Below are positions 44,059 through 48,877 of a DNA stretch of 48,877 nt, piece by piece (the stretch's first letter is position 1; every line of letters begins with the position of its first letter). Source of the DNA: Synechococcales cyanobacterium GL140_1_metabat_312 (GTDB lineage Bacteria > Cyanobacteriota > Cyanobacteriia > Leptolyngbyales > Leptolyngbyaceae); NCBI GenBank assembly GCA_025351345.1, contig JANXWB010000020.1, forward strand, positions 1-48,877, read 5' to 3'. The notes below the pieces were generated by a model. That model saw only the letters and a list, made by a program, of their open reading frames with translations. It had not been told where the DNA came from and did not search any database. Both the position numbers and the translations under genes were made by a program.

Positions 44059-45857
44059 CGTTCCACATACTGCAATGCCCCACGAATGGTCGCAGCATCT
44101 TCCAAATCAACTTCAACATACTTTTTCAGTGCCTCCACCTGATCCATACTGTCGCCTACCGAAAGCAATTCTAAATATCCTGGAATGAATGCTTTTCCGA
44201 CTTCGAGATACTTTTGATAACAGGCCAAGCTGACAATAGTAGAAGCGGTGTATTGGTAACAGTAGAAGGGTTTGAAAAAGATATGGCCAATGCGCGCCCA
44301 ATCGTATTGATGCTCAGGTAAAAGCTCCACCGCATCCCCGCAAAGATTTTTATACAACTCCATCCAAGCTTGATTAATAAATGTCGCATCAAACGTTCCT
44401 TCCGTGGCCCGATCGTGAATCAGGCGTTCTAGTTGGCTGATCGTACTTTGGCGGAACAGAAGACTTAATTGATCTTCGAGTTGACGAGTGATTAAGGTTT
44501 TGGTTAATTCTTTATCCCCTTCGGCCTGTTTTAATAAATAATCGAGCAACAGCAATTCATTAAACGTCGAAGCAATTTCTGCCGAAACCATGGGCGGCAT
44601 ACTGTTGAAATAGCTTTGCCGATCGGCGATCCAGGAAAAATGTAACCCGTGCCCCATTTCGTGAGCCAGCGTAAACAGTGAACTGTGGTCCTCGGTATAG
44701 GATTGCAGCAAATAACTATGCTTGCCGTGAATGTACCAACAGAATGCCCCACCTTGTTTACCGGGCCGCACCGTTGCATCCACCCAGTTATTGACGAAAA
44801 ATTCTTCCGCCCGACGCGCATAGTTCACGTCAAACTGTTCGATCGCCGCCATCAAAGTCTTAACACCTTCCTCGTAGGGAATTGCAGGCACGGCCTCAAG
44901 ACTCCAAGGAGCATACAGATCGGCACTGCAAATAATCTGGCCTAGGGCTTTTCCTTTCAAACGGTAATAGCGCTGAAATAGGTCTGATCGATCGCCCATT
45001 CCCTCCATGATTGCATTGAAAACAGATTTGGATACCTGATCGCCCAGGAGTTGTTTTTCCAGGGTTGAGCTGTGGCCGCGCATCTCGTTTTCTAGTCTAT
45101 GGTCTTGGGCAACGGCGTTGAGAATGTAGGCATAGAGAGAGTTGTGGGTCTTCATGACCGATCGGATGGACTGATAGGCCGCAGTGCGAGTGTCCCGATC
45201 GGGATGGAAGGCTAAGGCTCCAAGTTCAGCTTCAGTGCTGGCGGTTTGATTGCTGGCAGTTTGATTATTAGGCAGGGTGACGAGGGGGTAGGTTTGTTCG
45301 CCTAGATGGACCGATCGAAGCTGGATGAATGCTTCACGGCCTGTGAGGCTGCTCTGGTTGCGGGTTTGTTCGACGGCTTCGGAAAGGAGATAGGGGCGGG
45401 ATTTGTCAATTTCGTGGAGGTAGTGCTGGTAAATCTGGAGTTCGGGAGCGATCGTTAATTTTTGAAATTGCTCTGGGGTAAGTTGCTTGAGTTCTAGGTC
45501 AAAAAATAAAAGTTGATTCTGAAGCTGGGTGTAGGTTTCCATGGCTTTATCCATGGCTTGTTTAGCGATTTTGTTTTGGGTGTTTGCGTTGAAAATTAAT
45601 GCCGGAAAGGCGTACAAGTAGCCCGATCGTTCATACATTGCTTCAAGTTGATGTAAACAATCGGCAATTTCTATGGGGCTAAGGCTATTGACGTGATTGT
45701 GATAGGTTTCACGAAACTGTCTTGCGGCAAGCTTGAGGGCATGGAGATCGGTTTCGATCGCAGGATCTTCAAAGCCGTTGTAGAGGTCAGATAGATCCCA
45801 GGCGGGGGCAGAAGATGAGGATTTTACTTGGGCTTGAAGGGTATTCCAGTACTGCAT
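44025..45857 (-). CDS. pepF: Oligoendopeptidase F family metallopeptidase (M3)
   Basis: 610 residues, normal for PepF/M3B. The zinc site HEMGH (HExxH in TLAHEMGHGLHF) and the downstream Glu region (MVSAEIASTFNE) are visible; PGKQGGAFCWYIHG and GDAVELLPEHQYDWARIGHIFF in outline are typical PepF. Cytosolic peptidase that breaks oligopeptides of about 7-17 residues. Start ATG at 45857 lies 132 bases from the ParA-like gene on the other strand. A short duplicated segment NQTASNQTAST (residues ~206-216) reflects a 15-base tandem repeat. Confidence 0.93.
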   Translation of the reverse strand: MQYWNTLQAQVKSSSSAPAWDLSDLYNGFEDPAIETDLHALKLAARQFRETYHNHVNSLSPIEIADCLHQLEAMYERSGYLYAFPALIFNANTQNKIAKQAMDKAMETYTQLQNQLLFFDLELKQLTPEQFQKLTIAPELQIYQHYLHEIDKSRPYLLSEAVEQTRNQSSLTGREAFIQLRSVHLGEQTYPLVTLPNNQTASNQTASTEAELGALAFHPDRDTRTAAYQSIRSVMKTHNSLYAYILNAVAQDHRLENEMRGHSSTLEKQLLGDQVSKSVFNAIMEGMGDRSDLFQRYYRLKGKALGQIICSADLYAPWSLEAVPAIPYEEGVKTLMAAIEQFDVNYARRAEEFFVNNWVDATVRPGKQGGAFCWYIHGKHSYLLQSYTEDHSSLFTLAHEMGHGLHFSWIADRQSYFNSMPPMVSAEIASTFNELLLLDYLLKQAEGDKELTKTLITRQLEDQLSLLFRQSTISQLERLIHDRATEGTFDATFINQAWMELYKNLCGDAVELLPEHQYDWARIGHIFFKPFYCYQYTASTIVSLACYQKYLEVGKAFIPGYLELLSVGDSMDQVEALKKYVEVDLEDAATIRGALQYVERLIDRLEESID

Positions 45858-45989
45858 GGGTCTTACAAGATCTCCTCAGAAAGATGTCGTGCGATCGCTT
45901 GGTTAATGTATATTAGCTCCCAGTCCCCTCAGTTAGCTCATAAACTAACCAGTGGGATTGATTTTCATCGTTCAGGAAGGCAAGGACTC

Positions 45990-46934
45990 ATGGCGTATAT
46001 CATCGCATCCACCAATATGAAAGGTGGCGTTGGCAAAACGACAATGACCGTCAATTTGGCGACCTGTTTGGCGAAGTATCAAAACAAACGGGTTTTAATT
46101 GTTGATTTAGATACCCAAATTAGTGCGACGTTGAGTTTGATGCCGCCGGGGGAGTTTGCGAATTTGCGAGCGCAGAAAAAAACGCTGCGAACTTTGATTC
46201 ATGAAGGGGTTCGCGGAAATCCAAAGTTAGCCGACCTGACCCGAGATGCGATTCAAGGCTATGTGTGTAATGTGCCGAATCTGAGTTTGTTGGCGGGTGA
46301 TATTGATTTGTATGATGAGTTTTTGGTGTCGGAGTTGCTCCATCGTCGATCGGTTCAACAGGGACGATCGGATGAGTTTGAAAAAGTGTGGAATGAGTTT
46401 GAGGTGAATCTAATTCGGGATATTCTGGGTCCGATCGGGAATGATTTTGACGTTATTATTTTGGACTGTGCACCGGGATATAATTTGGTGACGCGGAGTG
46501 CGTTGTTAGCGAGTAACTATTATTTAATTCCGTCCCGCCCTGAGCCATTGTCTTTGATTGGGATTCAACTTCTTCAGCGTCGGATTGCTCGACTGAAGGA
46601 AACTCATAAGGATAATCCTGCGGTGAATGTGGAGATGTTGGGGATTGCGTTTTCGTTGTCGGGCAATATATTTACAGGTCGTTATCACAATCAAGTAATG
46701 AAGCGGTTGAATGATGATTTTAGTGAGGTGAAGCTATTCAAAACTAAGATTCCGGTGGATGTAAATATTTCTAAGGCGGTGGATACGTATCAGCCTGTGG
46801 TGTTGAGTAATCCGTCTTGTTCAGGAAGTAAGGCGTTTATTCAGTTGGCGACGGAGTTTACCCAAAAGCTTACAACGGTTGCCCGAATTAATGAGCCGCC
46901 ATCGAATTTTCTGCTTTCAAATTTGGGTGATTAG
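45990..46934 (+). CDS. ParA/MinD-family ATPase
   Basis: 314 residues from ATG 45990; the longest ORF starts 162 bases upstream through non-conserved sequence. The deviant Walker A is NMKGGVGKTT (signature Lys before GGVGKT), with VDLDTQISAT after strand 2 and VIILDCAPGYN as Walker B. It should form ATP-dependent dimers that bind DNA or membrane and position cargo. No ParB-like partner gene follows; guaD is next, 155 bases away. It could serve chromosome or carboxysome-like cargo positioning, but nothing here decides it. Confidence 0.82.
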   Translation: MAYIIASTNMKGGVGKTTMTVNLATCLAKYQNKRVLIVDLDTQISATLSLMPPGEFANLRAQKKTLRTLIHEGVRGNPKLADLTRDAIQGYVCNVPNLSLLAGDIDLYDEFLVSELLHRRSVQQGRSDEFEKVWNEFEVNLIRDILGPIGNDFDVIILDCAPGYNLVTRSALLASNYYLIPSRPEPLSLIGIQLLQRRIARLKETHKDNPAVNVEMLGIAFSLSGNIFTGRYHNQVMKRLNDDFSEVKLFKTKIPVDVNISKAVDTYQPVVLSNPSCSGSKAFIQLATEFTQKLTTVARINEPPSNFLLSNLGD

Positions 46935-47078
46935 GTGAATTGGGATGAAGTTATTGATTGGGTTGGGGATGAAAGATTAAGACGATCAAATCTACTGTAA
47001 AGTCTACGTGATCGGCGATCGTTCTTTGCTTGCTATGCAGTCTCAGCCTGGGAGCTTAAAACTCATCATCCTAAACAG

Positions 47079-47084
47079 AGGAGA
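47079..47084 (+). promoter_or_regulatory. Ribosome binding site of guaD
   Basis: An AGAGGAGATC stretch at about 47079-47086 precedes the ATG at 47090 at normal spacing. It is one of the few clear Shine-Dalgarno sequences in this window and fixes the guaD start. Confidence 0.6.
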
Positions 47085-47089
47085 TCACT

Positions 47090-48418
47090 ATGAACAACTC
47101 TATTTCACGATCGGTTCCCCATGGAATTCGAGGCTGTTTAATTGATTGTATTAAAGATCCGTTCTTTTATCACAATGAACAATCAGTTCGGTGGTTTATT
47201 GATGGATTGTTAGTGATTCGATCGGGCCGAATTATTGCCTGTGGAGACTACGAAAAAACAATACAAAACTTTCCAAATCTGCTCGTTACTGATTATTCCG
47301 ATCGGCTCATTACCCCCGGATTCATTGATACTCACATTCATTATCCCCAGACTGCGATCGTTGCGTCCTATGGTAAACAACTTCTAGAATGGTTAGAAAA
47401 ATATACCTTTCCAGAGGAACGAAAATTTCAAAATATTGATTATGCTGCACAAATTGCAGATATTTTCCTGAATGAACTTTTAAAAAATGGAACAACCACT
47501 GCAATGGTATGGTCTGCTGTATTTCCAGAGTCTGTTCAAGTATTATTTCAAGCCGCAAAACAGAGAAATTTGCGATTAATTACAGGCAAAGTAATGATGG
47601 ATCGCAATGCACCCGAGTATTTACTTGATACCGCTGAAACAGCATATTCAGACACCCGATCGCTGATTGAACAATGGCACGGCTGCGATCGGCTTTCCTA
47701 TGCCTTAACCCCACGTTTTGCACCCACCAGCACTCCTGCACAATTAAAAATTACTCAACAACTTCAGCATGAATATCCGTCCGTCTATTTGCAAACACAC
47801 TTAAGCGAAAATTTTAGCGAACTCGCGTGGGTTAAAGAACTGTTTCCTAACGAAAATGGCTATCTGGAAGTCTACGAAAAAGCTGGATTAGTCCACGATC
47901 GTTCTATCTTTGCCCATGGAATTCATCTTAGTTCATCTGAATTTCAACGGCTTTCAAAAGCGGGTTCCACTATTGCATTCTGTCCTACCTCTAATCTATT
48001 TCTTGGAAGTGGCCTCTTTAAATTACATGAGGCAAAACTAAATAAAATCTCCATTGGACTAGCAACTGATATTGGTGGAGGGACTAGTTTTTCACTCTTA
48101 CAAACCGCTAATGAAGCATACAAAGTTTGCCAATTACAAGACCAGACATTATCTGCCATTCAAATGCTTTTCCTATTAACTCTCGGGGGTGCCCGATCGC
48201 TTTCACTTGATCATAAGATCGGAAATTTCAACGTTGGCAAAGAAGCTGATTTTGTCATATGGAATCCCAAAGCGACACCGTTGATGGCATTGCGTAATGC
48301 TGCACCAATGAATAATTGGGATAATATAAACGATCGGTTATTTAGTTTGATGATGATGGGGGACGATCGCTCTGTCGAGGCCACCTATATTCTGGGCGAT
48401 CGAGTGACTGTACATTAA
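47090..48418 (+). CDS. guaD: Guanine deaminase
   Basis: 442 residues, amidohydrolase superfamily. Metal-binding HxH is in PGFIDTHIHYPQ (~75-86); the YPQ following HxH is characteristic of guanine deaminase. Further ligands: LQTHLSENFSE, FAHGIHLS, and the catalytic Asp in LATDIGGGTS. It converts guanine to xanthine and ammonia, providing nitrogen from purines. A clear ribosome binding site precedes it. No NtcA box of GTA-N8-TAC form is seen in its upstream 155 bases. Confidence 0.92.
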   Translation: MNNSISRSVPHGIRGCLIDCIKDPFFYHNEQSVRWFIDGLLVIRSGRIIACGDYEKTIQNFPNLLVTDYSDRLITPGFIDTHIHYPQTAIVASYGKQLLEWLEKYTFPEERKFQNIDYAAQIADIFLNELLKNGTTTAMVWSAVFPESVQVLFQAAKQRNLRLITGKVMMDRNAPEYLLDTAETAYSDTRSLIEQWHGCDRLSYALTPRFAPTSTPAQLKITQQLQHEYPSVYLQTHLSENFSELAWVKELFPNENGYLEVYEKAGLVHDRSIFAHGIHLSSSEFQRLSKAGSTIAFCPTSNLFLGSGLFKLHEAKLNKISIGLATDIGGGTSFSLLQTANEAYKVCQLQDQTLSAIQMLFLLTLGGARSLSLDHKIGNFNVGKEADFVIWNPKATPLMALRNAAPMNNWDNINDRLFSLMMMGDDRSVEATYILGDRVTVH

Positions 48419-48427
48419 ACTAGTGAA

Positions 48428-48877
48428 TTAAACTAATAATGTTAATACATGGTCATAGCCATCAACTCCAATCGATCGAATCACCATAGGTCGTAAAGCT
48501 TGTACTTGCAAATCGAATTCTTCAACCCCCAATCGACCTCGTAAAATCAATAAATCATTGCGAGACTGTTGCCATTCGGAGGCTTGAATTTGTTCTAATG
48601 TATACATCGCCAAAATCGCAGATAATAATGCATCATTACTTTTTCCCAGCAATGCCTGCGCTGCCGAAAAGTATGTTAAATTCATTCCCTGCAAATAGCG
48701 ATCGCCCGATTCCTGGGCTGCTTGTAATCCTGCGATCAAATAGGGCAATGCCTCATCCGGTTGATTGATCATCACATACGCAATACCCAAACTATTATTG
48801 CAGAGTGCTTGGCTGGCCCGATCGTCCTGACTAGCCGCCAATTTTAAGCCTTGCGTCAATTGAGAAATCGGAATCTC
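48428..48877 (-). CDS. TPR-repeat protein, C-terminal part (cut by window edge)
   Basis: The frame is open from the stop at 48428 through the last base at 48877, so the gene continues to the right and its start is not visible; an internal TTG at 48859 is not a real start. The 149 visible residues contain helical TPR pairs (ASQALCNNSLGIAYVMINQPDEALPYL in outline, then LQGMNLTYFSAAQALLGKSNDALL). Such repeats mediate protein contacts. The N-terminal domain that would define its role is missing. Convergent with guaD. Confidence 0.7.
   Translation of the reverse strand, partial: EIPISQLTQGLKLAASQDDRASQALCNNSLGIAYVMINQPDEALPYLIAGLQAAQESGDRYLQGMNLTYFSAAQALLGKSNDALLSAILAMYTLEQIQASEWQQSRNDLLILRGRLGVEEFDLQVQALRPMVIRSIGVDGYDHVLTLLV

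Noticed and set aside
48859-48859. TTG as start of the right-edge TPR gene
   Set aside because: The frame stays open through the window end, so this is only the first start-like codon of a truncated gene.

Overview
The window comes from a cyanobacterium. Evidence: chlM (chlorophyll synthesis), hemE, a Ycf51-family protein, a cyanobacterial fused mannose-1-phosphate guanylyltransferase/phosphomannomutase-like protein, and very many CGATCG/GCGATCGC words (HIP1-type). It is chromosomal and mostly housekeeping; islands of accessory interest are a type II restriction-modification pair, a nirBD nitrite reductase operon, a methionine-salvage cluster and an IS remnant at the left edge. The species cannot be named from sequence alone.

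Layout. 1-141: tail of an IS1-like transposase with a probable IS end. 446-3563: HerA-like ATPase, then a group 2 sigma factor with a clear terminator. 4111-4590: secreted hypothetical. 4583-9190 (minus strand): methionine-salvage cluster mtnD, RuBisCO-like mtnW, mtnX, mtnB, followed by a phosphatase-like gene and an EamA-type transporter. 9266-11095 (minus): PBP2. 11343-15493: potA-potD-potB-potC polyamine ABC transporter. 15534-18815: unknown protein, small Cys-rich protein, and a histidine kinase next to a FIST sensor protein. 18948-20003 (minus): hemE. 20255-23962: membrane histidine kinase, then the GMP-type nucleotidyltransferase fusion. 24006-26562: Uma2 nuclease with peptide repeats, ycf51, and cobH/cbiC. 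26736-32540: DUF900-type hydrolase, GH13 amylase, purE, nagA, chlM. 32556-33257 (minus): OmpR-type response regulator. 33457-33653: two identical initiator tRNA genes with their own promoter and terminator. 33805-40758: P-loop/DUF697-like GTPase, DNA methyltransferase plus PD-(D/E)XK endonuclease, an overlapping GT2 gene, and polA. 40966-44002: NtcA box and nirB-nirD. 44025-48877: pepF, a ParA-like ATPase, guaD, and the C-terminal part of a TPR protein that runs off the right edge.

How genes work together. mtnD, mtnW, mtnX and mtnB cover the lower, oxygen-dependent half of methylthioadenosine recycling; mtnA, mtnP/mtnN/mtnK and the transaminase are not here. potADBC is a complete importer. 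nirB and nirD make both subunits of an NAD(P)H nitrite reductase, and the NtcA-type box upstream points to nitrogen control. The methyltransferase and nuclease form a compact restriction-modification unit whose specificity I cannot read. Several starts are moved downstream of the longest ORF on the basis of family N-termini, ATG usage or promoter position; each is noted in its entry. No CRISPR array, rRNA or prophage was seen.
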